A stretch of DNA of 64,000 nt from contig JALJCO010012648.1 in NCBI GenBank assembly GCA_023101725.1, positions 1-64,000 of the forward strand, read 5' to 3'. Of the stretch, positions 1 to 12,288 are shown in pieces. Position numbers and translations under genes: made by a program. Under the pieces are notes generated by a model, which saw only the letters and a program-made list of their open reading frames with translations, made no database searches and was not told the DNA's origin. Within the stretch, counting starts at the first letter, position 1. Each line of letters starts with the position of its first letter. The DNA comes from Atherinomorus stipes (taxonomy: Eukaryota; Chordata; Actinopteri; Atheriniformes; Atherinidae).

Positions 1-340
1 CTTTTGTGTTTTTTTCTAATATAGTTGTCTTTTATCGTACATTGTAAGTAAGATTAGGTTTTTTTCTTGGAGGATTTTTATGCTGGTTTCAACGGTGTGC
101 AATTCGGGAGATTTTCCTCGTATATTGACTTTTTTCACTGCTTGTTATGATGTGTATCCATAGCAACGGAAAAATTGTTTACCACCGTGATCAACTGTTA
201 AAACTCTCCCAAATCAAGATTTTTCAGCGAAATAACACGTCAAATCCCAGTGGAGTTAGGAGGAAAGACAAGAGGATGCAGGGCAGGGGTAAGGCTGAGA
301 GAAAAACGGTGGAGATTTAAACCCGTTTCTTCCAACTGTT

Positions 341-1140
341 GTGATGGGTAACGTGAGATCGCTAGCTAACAAGATGGACGAGCTCGGAAGTGGTAACAAA
401 GGTCTCAGAAGAAGTACAGAGAATGCAGTATCATATGTTTCACTGAGACTTGGCTGCATGAACACATCCCGGACTGTAATGCGTGTAAACGGCTTCAAGA
501 CGGTCCGTGCGGACCGAAATATACAGCTCAGCGGGAAGCGGAAGGGAGGCAGGGGGTGCAGTGCTGGTCAGTCAGCGCTGGTGTCATCCAGGACAACGTC
601 ACTGTCAAGGAGAAGATCTGCACAAGAGACATTGAACTGTTAGCTGTGAGTTTCCGTCCATATTATTTACCCAGAGAGTTTGCCTGTGTTATTCTGGTAG
701 CGGTTTATATAATACCAGGTACCGCACCAGAGACAGCCTGTGATGTCATCAGCTCCGTCGTAGCTAAACTACAAACACAGCATCCAAACTCATTCATTGT
801 GATCTCTGGAGACTTCAACAACGTCTCCCTCTCTGCTACGTTGCCAACTTTCCAGCAGTTTGTCAGCTGCTCCACCAGAGAAAATAAGATGTTGGACTTA
901 TTTTATGCAAATACAAAGAATGCATACAGCTCCTCTGCCCTGCCTCCTCTAGGAAGATCTGATCATAATCTGGTTCTTCTCACCTCCACCTACAAGCCCA
1001 TCGTTCAGCAGCAACCAGTCATTAGGAGGACAATTAAAACCTGGTCTACTGAGGCTGAAGACTCCTCTGAGAGGGGTGCTTTGAGGCCACAGACTGGAAT
1101 GTCCTCTGTGAACCTCATGGAGATGACATCAACACCATGA
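341..1140 (+). pseudogene. LINE apurinic-type endonuclease domain, frameshifted
   Basis: The domain starts near 341 with GNVRSLANKMDEL, the usual opening of the LINE endonuclease. It changes frame near 556-640 and continues with VTVKEKICTRDIELLAVS and SGDFNN. GRSDHNLVLL carries the catalytic Asp-His pair of the exonuclease/endonuclease/phosphatase fold. In an intact element this domain nicks target DNA to prime reverse transcription. At least one frameshift in the N-terminal part and a stop at 1140 break it before the RT. The Asn of the catalytic GDFN motif is present. Confidence 0.85.
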
Positions 1141-1689
1141 CTGAGTGTGTGACAGATTACATAAACTTCTGTGTGGACAGCATCGTTCCAACAAGAACAG
1201 TGAGGTGCTTCCCCAATAACAAACCCTGGGATCACCAGAAATGACCTGACAGAGCTGCTGAACATCAAAAAGAAAGCTTTCAGGGATGGAGACAGGGAGT
1301 TACTTGAAGACCACACAAAAACAACTGAAAACACAGACTAAGAAGTGCAAGGAGGGACTACAGGAAGAAGTTGGAGAGCCAGCTCCAGCAGAACAACGTG
1401 AGGGATGTATGGTCGGGAATGAAGAAAATCACTGGCTTCAAGCTAAAGGGGGACCAGACTGACGGAGGTCTGGACAGAGCTAACGAACTGAACATGTTCT
1501 TCAATAGGTTCTGTTCCCCCCCGCCGACAACCCAACATTCCACACACCCTCCATGAGCTCACAGCTTTCCTGTCCCACCTCCACTCTGTCACCCTGCACC
1601 TCAGTCATGGACCTGAACACAGCCTCATCTCCCTCCACATCAGGACAACCTGAGACCTCTTTTGCCTCCACCTCCAGCCTGACTGTCTC

Positions 1690-2918
1690 CATGTGACCAG
1701 GTCAAGAAACAACTAGAAAAACTGAACCGGAACAAGGCTGCAGGTCCAGATGGTGTCAGTCCCAGAGTTCTAAAGACCTGCTCAGAACAACTATGTCCGG
1801 TTCTCCAGCACCTTTTTAACACCAGCCTGAGACAGAACAGAGTTCCTGTGCTGTGGAAAACATCCTGTCTTGTTCCAGTCCCTAAAAAACCACAACCAGC
1901 TGAACCAAATGACTACAGACCAGTTGCTTTGACATCTCACATCATGAAAGTCCTGGAGAGACTCTTACTGGCTCACCTCAACAAGCAAGTGAACACCTTT
2001 CAGGACCCATTACAGTTCGCATATCGTAATGGGCTTGGGGTTGAAGACGCCATCATCTTCTTGCTTCAGAGAGCCCACTCTCATCTGGACCAGTCAGGCA
2101 GCACTTTGAGGGTCATGTTCTTTGATTTTTCAAGTGCATTTAATACTATTCAGCCTGCTTTGCTATGTGAGAAGCTCCATAACTTCCAGGTGGATCCCTC
2201 CACAACCACCTGGATTTACGACTACCTCACAAACAGACCACAGTTTGTGAGACTGAAAGGTTGTGTGTCTGAGATGGTGGTCAGCAGCACTGGAGCACCA
2301 CAAGGGACTGTACTCTCACCATTCCTCTTTACACTGTACACCTCAGACTTCCAGTACAACTCTGAGTCCTGTCATCTGCAGAAATATTCTGATGACTCTG
2401 CTGTTGTGGGGTGTATTAGTGATGGACAAGAAGCCGAATACAGGGAACTTGTCAATCAGTTTGTGAAATGGTGCAGTAACAATCAGCTCATCTTAAATAC
2501 CAGCAAGACTAAAGAGATGATTGTTGACTTCAGGAGGAGCAAGAATAAGCAGCATAGTCCTGTCTACATCCTGGAAGAGGAGGTGGAGGTGGTAGAGAAC
2601 TACAAATACCTTGGAGTTCAGCTGGACAACAGACTTGATTGGAAATGCAACACTGACTACATCTACAAGAAAGGTTTGAGCAGACTTTACTTCTTAAGGA
2701 AGCTAAAATCATTTAATGTCTGCAAAAAGATGTTGCATATCTTCTATAAGTCTGTGGTAGAAAGTGCAATTAGCTTTGCAGCCATCTGCTGGGGCAGCAG
2801 CATCAGAACCAGAGACTTGAAGAAACTAAACAAGCTGATCAAGAAAGCTGGTTCTGTGCTGGGGATAACTCTGGAGCCGCTGGAGCTGATCGTTCAAAAA
2901 GAATGCTTCACAAGCTGA
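1690..2918 (+). pseudogene. LINE reverse transcriptase domain (open for most of its length)
   Basis: This reverse transcriptase copies LINE RNA into DNA at the nicked target. The frame is open from about 1690: LNRNKAAGPDGVSP is the RT fingers motif, FFDFSSAFNTI holds the first catalytic Asp (motif A), GAPQGTVLSPFLF is motif B and YSDDSAVV is the active-site YxDD motif C. KYLGVQLDNRLDWK follows, as in L2/Rex1-type RTs. The frame ends in ECFTS and a stop at 2918. The family C-terminal tail (RMLHKLMKIMEDTSHPL, then a run ending about 3076) lies in another frame, so a frameshift near 2900 removes it. The catalytic residues are intact. Confidence 0.9.
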
Positions 2919-3190
2919 TGAAGATAATGGAGGACACTTCCCATCCTCTCCACAACACGGTGAAGAATCAACAGAGTGTGTTCAGTGGGAGGCTGCGTCA
3001 AGTTCGCTGTAGGACGGAGAGATACAGGAATTCATTCCTGCCAGCAACCATCACCCTAAAGAACAAGACTAACTGACTTTTTGTTTATTTATAAAAAAAA
3101 AAAAAAAAAAAAAAAAAGTGAGCTTTTACAATACTGAATTTCCCTTCGGGGATGAATAAAGTATTTTTCATTTCATTCATTTCATTTCAC

Positions 3191-3360
3191 TATATTAGAC
3201 AGAACTTCATTTATGGACATAAATGTTAGGATTTCTTTGTATGTGTGCAATACTTAGCTTGTTGCCAACATCTGGTGAAAATGTCATGTCACTAGCTCTA
3301 CTGGAAATATATTTTCTGAGAAAATGTTGACGTGTTCAATACTTATTTTCCCTGCTGTAT
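3191..3360 (+). mobile_element. Tc1/mariner 3' terminal fragment
   Basis: Directly after the LINE tail, the sequence runs through CTTGTTGCCAACATCTGG and ends GTGTTCAATACTTATTTTCC, then CTGCTGTA. This resembles the 3' end of a common fish Tc1-like transposon, whose terminus reads into a TA target site (here at 3359). No transposase was found. The other end was not identified upstream of the LINE, so I cannot say whether the LINE inserted into a complete Tc1 copy. Confidence 0.6.
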
Positions 3361-5294
3361 AAGGTCATGTGGCTTTTGAGGGTGTATTTGTCATACATAA
3401 CACTGACGTCTAGCAAAGTTCACATGATGACCTAGTTTTTATTAAAGCTTATATAAAGTTAAGAAATGACTTCTTTAACTTTGATTCTGGCCCCTTTAGA
3501 AAACCTACCTTGATGTCCATGAATTACATCTTTTTTACTTTTTTTCTCTCTGTAGGATTTGGCCCAAAGACCCTTTGATTTTTTTCTGACATCTTGCCTC
3601 GTAGCAGGCTGACATTGTCACGTCCCATGATATTAACCAGGCTCACCATCTAGTAGCCCGTCCTGTTCTCCATATTCCTTTAGAAAAATCTTTCAGTTTC
3701 ATGGATTTAAAATGTGTCATCCAACACCTTTAACTTCATACAGCTGAGCTTTTCAGGGTTTTCTTTGAACAAATTGGACTTTTAATTTTTCCTTGGCGTC
3801 CAATATTTCCCATAAATCCCTATTCAAATGTTTGCCAAAGGTCCCTTTTACTTAGGTCATCTGACACATTTAGCACACTTTTTAGGTATCTTGTGTGTGA
3901 ACTCCCATTTAAACTTGGAATAGAATTGGAGAACATTTCACATCCTCCTTGTCCATTGTCTATTTTTGTTTGACCACCACTTACTTCACCAGAATACCAT
4001 GGGCCTGAAAAACTAACAAGATCTAATACAAGCAAGAAACTGGACATCAGAGATGAGATAGAGGAGACATTTAGAGTGATGCAAAAGATGTGGCTGTGTG
4101 GTCGTTTCCTTGCCGGAACCTATTTATGACGCCAGCACCAAAACAGCTGTAGTCAAGATGAGTAAATGTGGCCAAGATTAAAAGTTTCTGGAGCCTTCCT
4201 GATATTTTCAGTCAGGATGGAAGTCCTTATCTCTCATGATTGTGTTTATGAATAGCTTAAAAAGAAGCAGCGTCCAGCTGAAGTCTAGCTTCAAATTTTC
4301 TTGCCCAATGTATAAAGGAAAATAAGGCTTACAGCGACTGCCGTAAAGCCTCCCTGTCTCATGAAAACTGATAAAGGGTTGGTCCGCAAAGCTTTTAGAA
4401 AAAAATCTCAACAGTTTTCAGTAAAAAAAAAAAACTTAAAGGTTTGTTTCTTGTTTCAGACACAAACTTAATAAGCTTAAAAGAAATTATTTTAAAACTT
4501 GAAATACATTTCAGTGAGTCACATTTTCTCAGGTTTCCTTTCAAAGAAAACGTGGGAGATTTAAACGAGAGCACTCCTGAGAGAATCGTGCGGCTTTCTC
4601 TTCCTAACATCTGCAGAAATGATTGTGAAGCAAGAGCGCAGTAGCTGATAAGAGCAAGAGTGGAAGCTTTTTTATCAGCATTTACAAGAGGAGGAACATA
4701 CTGTGTTTGGAGATGGACATACAGATGCATTTCTAATTTGTCGGCTAAAGACATGAGGGCTGCCTGCATGCAGTGGAGAGCTATTCAGTGTTAGCGACGG
4801 TGGAGTGAAGGATGCCAAAGCTGGTAGAGAAGATAAAAGCATGCAGGTGCAAAGAGAGCTGGAGAGGGAAAGAAATGAATGACACTGTTTGAATGAGAGA
4901 CTATGATAAGGCAATGTGTGCCTATCAGTGAAAACACATTTCACAGTAAGCAATAACCACATTCACGACTCTTTTTTGGCTAAGCTTACCTTTCTGCAGT
5001 AGTTTCCATCTTTCTATTAGCCATGTCTGTGTAATCCTGTAGAGGAGCCTGCAGTCTGCATCAGCTGACTTTAGGTGAGAAGCAGCGTGCACGGCTCAGA
5101 CGGCCAGTTTGTCTCAGAGCTAAAACAAAGTGACAGACTCCCACACTGACGGCCTACTAACCTACTTCTCATTTCTTTGGAAGGCAGGAGAAAGTTGGCA
5201 CAGGCTCTAGGAGAACATGATTTAGCCAACGAGCAGGTTTGAACCAGAAGCAGCTAAAATGAAGCCATGTCACACATGGCAGCAGTTCCCTGTA
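3361..5294. other. Unassigned intergenic sequence
   Basis: Mixed-composition DNA with no reading frame, repeat end or RNA gene that I recognise. The frames here are short (about 60-125 codons), overlap on both strands and show no domain motif. It may hold old, diverged repeats. Confidence 0.5.
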
Positions 5295-5864
<570 letters not shown>

Positions 5865-5865
5865 G

Positions 5866-6120
5866 TTTTTTTTTTTTTTTTTTTTTGTTATACTGGTAAG
5901 ATCGCCTAGGGGAAATGAGGGCTCTGCATTTCACCCACTCTCTGTACAGTGGTACCAGAGAGCAGTGGGCTGCTACTTAAAGCACCCAGGGAGCAGTTGG
6001 TGAGGTTAAGGACCTTGCTCAGGGGTCCACAGTGGTTTACCTAGGAGTCGTGTCGGGGACTCGAACTCCGGTCCTCCTCGCCAAAGCCCACGACGCTACC
6101 ACTAAGCTACCCACTCCCTG
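5866..6120 (-). mobile_element. tRNA-derived SINE
   Basis: Read on the minus strand, the element opens near 6120 with GTAGCTTAGTGGTAGCG, an A-box-like sequence at about 6095-6113, then GAGTTCGAGTCCCCG, a B-box-like sequence at about 6056-6070. Together they form an RNA polymerase III internal promoter of tRNA origin. A central AGCAAGGTCCTTAACC-type body follows, and the copy ends in a 21-base A tail (T-run at 5866-5886 on the + strand). The tail abuts the broken end of the palindromic MITE, so the SINE probably inserted into that terminus. Confidence 0.75.
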
Positions 6121-7209
6121 GCGTAGTGTAGCTGGTGGGGATTCTTGCATAAGCACCATAAAGACAAACTGAAGAACTGGATCTCACAGACCTGCATAAA
6201 AGCCGTCAGTAAAGCAGATTTTCAGTTGTTTTGCAACTTTCATGAAAAAAACTAGGCATTGCACAAAGTGTGTTACAAAATCGAAATGCAAAAAAACTAA
6301 AATATTTTCCAGACCAGCTCTAATTTACTAAATGAACTGGATTATAAACATTACAGTGCTGAAGATACGACCTTAACTTCAAGTAATTTTGCAATACAAT
6401 AAAACAAAATAACTAGTTTTGTGCTGGTAGAAGTCAATCAGACTTACTGTATATTCACGTAAATATCCGATGTTGCAAAAGCCCAGCTCGTTAGCCATTA
6501 GCATTTAGCCTCTCCATGAATCAACGTCGCGGGTAGAAGCAGTTGTGGTCGGCTCATTGATTTACATGTATAATCAAAGCGGTAGAAAACATGGAAGATG
6601 CTCCAGAACAGCTAGACTGGAACTGGTTTGTGTGGTGGATCATCAGCCAGTTCAGAAGAGTGTGATGATGCTGAGGAAGATGGGGACATCAGAGCTTACA
6701 GGTTAGAACCGGACTAGAACTGTAAATCAGCTTCAAGACCTTCTCACAGAGCCTTCAGTCCACTTGGTTCAGCTCCAGCATGCAAGACCCACACCAAGCA
6801 GACTCAGAACTGTAAGGAGCGACCCAGACCAGCACATAGTGGACCCACAACTGTTAAAGAGCTGCTTGGACCTGCGCAGAGCGGGACAAGACCAGCTCGG
6901 TACAAGGCAGTCAGGAGTGACAGTAGAGAGACAGCCATGGCTACTTGACCTATGAAACCTAAAATGATGTTTTGAACCAGGCTGTAAACATGTTTATTTC
7001 TGCTGTTAACATGTCACTGAAAATGTGAATCAGAGCAGTTGTTGACTTTATTTAAACAATTTATGTTCAGTAAACATATAAAATAGGTGTTTGTTGGATT
7101 AATTGATTTTTTTATGTTATCATAATGTGATTTTGACTTATGTTATCCCCACATAATATATATGTGTTGCATGAACACAATTCATTTAAGTACTGTGATT
7201 AACAAACTA
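6121..7209. other. Unassigned sequence
   Basis: No recognised gene or repeat end. A run at 6590-6950 is locally GC-richer and has a 63-codon frame without known motifs. The rest is AT-rich. Confidence 0.45.
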
Positions 7210-8142
7210 TGATTAACTTATTTCTTCTCAGTTAAAGTAACATATATTAATGCTCTTCAGAACAGAGCGATTAGATGTTTTCTAGGTGTTCATAAATTCA
7301 CTGCTAAATTAGCTGTAGAGGGCGATATGGGTTGGGAGCCTTGCCTTATAAAGCAGAGAGTGGAGATGCTGCGTTTATGGAACCGCCTCACCCAACTGCC
7401 AGATGGTAGGCTTACTAAAAAGATCTTTTTTATGGGATCTCTCAATAGGTCATCCCTGGGCAAAAGAAATTGCTAAGTTATTGTGCATGTCAAACTTGAA
7501 TTATATTTACATGAATAAACTGCAATGTAATCTAAATAATTTAAAAGAATCTTTTTTCAATAACTTTAAAAAACAATGGAAACAGGACATCTGTAGAAAA
7601 CCCAAATTAAGAAACTACATACAGTTTAAGGAAGAGTACCAAACTGAATCTTACGTAAAATTTAAGTTGTCAAGAAAACAGAGGTCTCTTTGTGCCCAGT
7701 TTAGAACTGGTAGCCTCCCTCTGGCAGTGGAAGTGGGCAGGTACAAGGGTCTTCCGGAAGAGGAGAGGTCTGTTTACTCTGTGATCTTAATGTGGTGGAA
7801 GATGAATATCATTTTGTTCTTTATTGCCCAATGTACTCTGATCTAAGACTTGTCTTATTTGAGTGTGTGTAAACAGAAATAATGCAGATTTGTTTTGGCT
7901 ACCGGATGAAAATATTTTAAGTTGGAACCTATGTAGAGAAATTTTTGCATTTGTCGCTTTTGTCAGTAAGGCCTGGGACAGACGACAGAGAGTGTTGTAT
8001 CCAATTTGAGTTTTGTACATCTCAAGAAGTTTGTAACCTGCTGTCATCTTGTTTGTTTGTTGAGTGTCTTACAAGCCCATGTGGGCTGGGCACTAGATTG
8101 TGCACGACACTTTAATAAAAAATTATCTATCTATCTATCTAA
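7210..8142 (+). mobile_element. 5'-truncated LINE, C-terminal region and 3' tail
   Basis: Translation from about 7250 gives INALQNRAIRCFLGVHKF, then GDMGWEPCLIKQRVEMLRLW and HPWAKEI, a conserved region downstream of the RT in one group of fish non-LTR elements. SLCAQFRTGSLPLAVEVGRY follows, then, in another frame, the Cys/His-type end (VVEDEYHFVLYCP). Frameshifts near 7420 and 7790 break it. The 3' end reads CACTTTAATAAAAAATTATC, then ATCT units to 8142. The RT itself is absent. The clade is uncertain (I/Nimb-like is possible). Confidence 0.75.
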
Positions 8143-8283
8143 CATGTTATAATTATGTGGAACCTGTTGACATAGAAAAATTATGTAAGTCAAAAATTCA
8201 TTTTTTTGAGTGTACTGTAAACATGTTTATATCTGTTGTGAAGTTGGCCTTTTTAACATGTGAATCTATATCAATTTTTTTAA

Positions 8284-9480
8284 AGGAGCCCTATCATGAA
8301 AAATGGACTTTTAAGAGCTTTTCAGCATGTCAGTGTGTTATTTCCTCATCAAGAAATGATTTAAATCGTTATTTTTCTTCATTCATGCATATTTGAGTAA
8401 TCTACATGAATATTTAAACCAAGCGCTACCTCCCTGCAAACGGCTGACTACCCACCCCGTTACGTATGAACGTGGCACCAATCACGAAAGTCCAAATGCG
8501 CACGCTCAGTATCGTAGCAAGACGCCCTCTGTTGAACAGAAACTCAGAGAATCCTATACACACTCTCTGAGGAAGAAACTAACACCTGCAGGAAGATTTC
8601 CTCAGAGACAAGCAGCCATCAGCTAACAGACGTTTGCTCCAGAGTTCAGGAGAATTTTTCTTCCTTTTTTTTTTCTTTTTTTTTTAAGCTCTAGAGGACA
8701 GCAAGTTGGGAAAATGCAGTTACGTTCAGCGTGGTTATGTTCAGCGTGGTTATGTTCAGCGTGGGAGTTTATTTGTTGTACTGGATGAATCGACTTGCCA
8801 GAAGTGGTTGGATTTTAACTTCAGGAGCAGGAAAAAAACTCAACTTCGTGTGTGAACTTCCCCTCCTGACAACTTCATGAATCTCGGGCAGTAAAGTGTT
8901 TTTTTCTCTGGGATTACTTCTGAAACCTGACGCAGTTCCTACTATAAAAACGCGCATGGACAGACAACAACACTGGTGAGTCAACACATCTCTCAGCTCA
9001 ATGCTAACTGTTAGCCTATGATTTCTTCGCTAATTTACTTACTTGTCAGGGGTCTCTGCGGTACTTCTGTGGTACTGCGTATACTTCAAACTCCATATCA
9101 GACTCTGGGTCAGGCGCATACAGCTCCATAACAGGCTGCTCTGTTTGATCCCGTCGATCGGAGTAATTATCCATCAATGTTTACTACTAACATCCACATA
9201 AGAGCTGCCGGTGCCGGTGCTACAGACAATTCTGTGACCCTTCAGAATAAGTGTCTCTTCCGGGGCGACGTCATGAAATGGGCGTAAAACATGCTGCAAT
9301 TGGTCGAGAGCTCCGCGGTTCAGTACAGTCAGCCATCTTACTTCCGTGTTGGAAATTAGATGCATCGAAAAACTAATATTTAACACCAAATTAGTTTCTA
9401 TAGTAACGATGGGAACATATCTAGCTTCTAAATGCCTATATTTGACTTTTGGAACATTTGAAAAGCATGATACAGCTCCT
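8284..9480 (-). mobile_element. TTAA-flanked DNA transposon, family F1, copy A
   Basis: The element is bounded by TTAA at 8280-8283 and 9481-9484. The ends are inverted: AGGAGCCCTATCATG on the left and CATGATACAGCTCCT on the right. A TTAA target duplication is the mark of the piggyBac and Kolobok superfamilies. A 1,407-bp copy of the same family lies inverted at 27684. No transposase core is present, so it is non-autonomous. Orientation is given by a small conserved frame on the minus strand (9046-9174). Copy A lacks the internal duplication seen in copy B. Confidence 0.85.
9046..9174 (-). CDS. Small conserved frame in F1, possible relic first exon
   Basis: An ATG frame of 42 codons plus stop begins MDNYSDRRDQTEQPVMELYA and is acidic in its second half (DPESDMEFE). 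The F1 copy at 27991 keeps the same length and frame with only a few substitutions. Just after the frame comes CAAGTAAGT, a good splice-donor match. In a second unit of copy B the terminating TGA is CGA, so the frame would run into that donor. I infer a relic first exon of a former autonomous element. I recognise no domain, and it may be non-functional. Confidence 0.35.
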   Translation of the reverse strand: MDNYSDRRDQTEQPVMELYAPDPESDMEFEVYAVPQKYRRDP

Positions 9481-9484
9481 TTAA

Positions 9485-10333
9485 GTTACTGCCGGGCTTC
9501 ACTTTTCTTCAGCCAAGTTTGCCCCTTGGTTGAGATGCAAATTATCCCACTCCACTATCAAATAATCATGCAGTCTAAGGATATCAGTACAGCCCTGATA
9601 TTAAGTCATTGGCTACCAGATGTTTTCAGAGCAGAGCACTTCATATTGCCGAGGTTTTTTTTCAGTATTTTCACAGACTTTCGGAGAGCCACAGAACATT
9701 GTGTACTATGCTTATGCAAACACCGAATCTACCAAAGAAAAGCTTCGACTCTATTCTTTCTTCAGAAAAAAACAAACAAACAAAAAAAACATTTGTTTCT
9801 AGCTTTTTCCATTCATTAGTAATCTGCAGTAGAGCATGGGGTAGCTGCAACAAAAATGTTGCTTTTCACTAAAAAGCTGAGAAAACGAGCACTTTTTGCA
9901 GCAATGCACTTCAAGTAGAAAAGTGACTTTGATGCTAATATTCTTTTACTTTAGTGACACCTCCATCATCTGACCAACTGTTTACTTCTATGAAACAACA
10001 ACAGCAACAAAAAACACTGAGAAAAGAGTTTTAGTGGCGAAATAATTATTCACAGCTATATAAGCCACAGCAAGTTTGTTTCACAACATAACGTTTGCTA
10101 GAAATGTCTGTCTTTCTATCCATCCCTCCCTTCTACTTCAACTGTATCCATCCACTTCTGCTTCGCCTACGCCACACGGGGAAACACCCACCGACAGACA
10201 CATCACTCAGTTCGCTGCTTGACCTACTTTCAGCTGGTGCACATCGCCACTGTAGTTCAGTCTATTGATCCTGTCTTTGATCGATTGTATCGCTGTCTGT
10301 CACTGATCAGTTTTTACACAAACTTTCCTCTAA
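9485..10333. other. Unassigned sequence
   Basis: No recognisable gene or repeat terminus. A CAAA-rich simple stretch lies at about 9768-9790. Short overlapping frames occur on both strands without domain motifs. Confidence 0.45.
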
Positions 10334-10339
10334 CATCCA

Positions 10340-11184
10340 TATGGAGTTTATTTTGTTTTTTAATAGAAATCAAGAAAAAAAATAATCTGAAAGAAGAAAA
10401 CAGTTTTGAATCCAAAATAAGAAATATTGAGAGAACAAATTTGCACACTGATAGCAAAAACTGATGTGATTTGAGACTAAAGAAAATGTTTTGAAGGAAA
10501 ATATTTTGTAATAGAATAAATAAAAATAAATTGACATTTGGAAAATTATTTTCAAGGGAAAAAGCTCTCTCAAAAATATATTTTTACTCTTAAATATTGT
10601 TTTTTTGCATTCAGAGTGAAAACATTTTCTCTAAAAAAAAAAAAAAAAAATTCTCTCTCAAAACTTTTTTCCTTCTCGCTTTCAAAACCTAAGTCTTTGC
10701 TCTCGATTCAGAATTTTTCTCTCGATGTGAAAACTGTGTCATGGGCGGGTCTGTGTTCCTATTGGCCAGTCTCAACAGAACTGACAGCCGGGTGGTGATA
10801 TTCTGGGTAAAGGTGGTGACGCCTTCCTCGTTAATATTCATGAAGAAACTCCCGCTGAACCAGACGTACTGATCCAGCAGCACGTTTAGAAGGACTCAGA
10901 CTAGCGCTTTCTGAACGGTTAATAAATGCTGCTGCTGCTTTGGGAAACATGGATACACATCGCTGCGTCTTTCATAAAAGTTAATAAAATAAGCAACCGG
11001 GTTATAGTTATCTGTGTACACTTTTAGACATCGACTCGGGTGGAGTGGCTGCAGCCTCAGCCCTGCCAGAGTCTGACGAGACGTGTTAAAATTTTCGTTG
11101 CCGAGACTGGAGGAAAATGTCAGTGTTTGGTCTGTCAGACATTCATAAGATGCAGGAAATTCCTGCTTATTGTGCATTAATCTG
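10340..11184 (+). repeat. Left arm of the giant inverted repeat
   Basis: This arm matches 12481-13320 in reverse complement. The outer half is A/T-rich, with repeated motifs such as CTCTCTCAAAA and GAAAACATTTTCT. The inner half is GC-richer and contains the 64-codon antisense frame starting MLLDQYVWFSG. That frame recurs in the other arm because the arms are copies; it is not evidence of a gene. The match stops after TGCATTAATCTG. Confidence 0.9.
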
Positions 11185-11446
11185 CCATTTTGCCACTTTG
11201 TTCCCGTTCTGCTTCACATTACCAGCACTGTCTCTGTCTGCTGGAAATGATCCCGGTCTGATGTTTAAAACACGTCATGTCCAACGAAAAACAAACTTAT
11301 TTTCACTGCGACCCGCCCGAACTGCATAAATATCCGCCCTCACCTGAACCGTGATATTAATCTTTGACATTGTATCTGCTAAACAGCGTTTTTGCGGGTT
11401 ATCCGTCAGGTATCCGAATTGTTGCAGGACTTTGGTGCACATATGC

Positions 11447-11740
11447 ACAACACGCAGGTGAGGCAGCGTCAACCAAGGTGCTTGACTGCTTTGGTCAGAA
11501 ACGATTAAATTATTATGGACACACTTCTAATAACCTTTCTGCAATATATTTTTTTCAAAATAAAATTGATCTGTGGCAATGTGCATGGTTTAGTTCAGCT
11601 ACAGAAGTGGAGAGGCGCGCAGTGACGGCGCACATCAGCGCGTAATGGATAGGCTGTTGCAAGTGTGTCCATAATCATTTAATCGTTTCTGACCAAAGCA
11701 GTGAAGCAGCTTGGTTGATGCTGCCTCACCTGTGTGTGTG
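11447..11740. repeat. Hairpin element nested in the palindrome centre
   Basis: Arms at about 11447-11535 and 11648-11740 are inverted copies: GGTGAGGCAGCGTCAACC and CAGAAACGATTAAATTATTATG on the left match the right arm in reverse complement. The total is about 290 bp. No target duplication was identified. It is probably a MITE-like insertion. Confidence 0.6.
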
Positions 11741-12288
11741 ACGTGTGGTACTTTCCTGATACCGGCGACTGCTAGAGGAGGAGGAAGAAAGAGGCATCGC
11801 CAGCAGGGAGCCTGTGGTTAACACAAAACTTGATTCAGATATAAAATGAATAAAACTAAGTTCAAATGAACAGGCCTGCGTGATTAAATAAATAGCTAAC
11901 CTAAGTAAAATGCCCAAATATAAAGTAGTGAAATAAAAGGAACTAAAAGAAAGACTAAAATGGACTAAAAGGCTTTGCGGTGGTCGGCGTCTCGCTCTCT
12001 CTCCCGGCTCCTGCTATCTGGGCTCAGTACCGGGTCGACGGCAGCCGCGACCATCAGTCCATGGGCCCCCCCGGGACTTCAACAGCCGCTCCCGCGGACC
12101 CACGGAGAGGCGTACGGTCAGAGCGGCTGCCCGGTCCCGGAGGAGCGGCTCCAGCTCCCAAGCCGCACTTCTCAGTCGCCGCTGCCATCTCTCTACACCG
12201 CCTACGCCTCCTCCGCTCTCAGTCTGTCCGCACACCGCCTTCCAGTTAGTCAGGAGAGGAGTCCTTCTCCTCAGGTGGCAGTCAGTTA
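11739..12288 (-). mobile_element. Partial gypsy-type LTR, related to the solo LTR at 22296
   Basis: It shares ordered blocks with the bounded LTR at 22296-23119: CTGATACCGGCGACTGC, the CGCCAGCAGGG block, a purine/A-rich stretch, a GC-rich block (CCCCCCCGGGACT) and GGAGTCCTTCTCC. It begins TGACGTGTGG but lacks the ~130 bp that end the other copy. No 5-bp duplication was found, so it is incomplete or diverged. Both copies lie in the same orientation in the window. Confidence 0.6.

Larger units (their letters stand above)
250..3190 (+). mobile_element. Non-LTR retrotransposon (LINE), L2/Rex1-like, nearly complete but frameshifted
   Basis: The sequence encodes, in order, an AP-type endonuclease, a reverse transcriptase and a conserved C-terminal tail, all on the + strand. 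The 3' UTR has an A-run (about 3093-3117), then TTTCCCTTCGGGGATGAATAA and a short tandem tail built on TTCAT. A 3' end of that form, with a short repeat in place of poly-A, is typical of L2/Rex1-like LINEs of fish. No ORF1 was seen, so the copy is probably 5'-incomplete. Frameshifts separate endonuclease, RT and tail, so it cannot act autonomously. The exact clade is uncertain; the LINE identity is secure. Confidence 0.9.

Noticed and set aside
6056..6113. tRNA gene on the minus strand
   Set aside because: A- and B-box-like parts are present, but they are fused to a long SINE body with a poly-A tail, and no clean cloverleaf end is visible.
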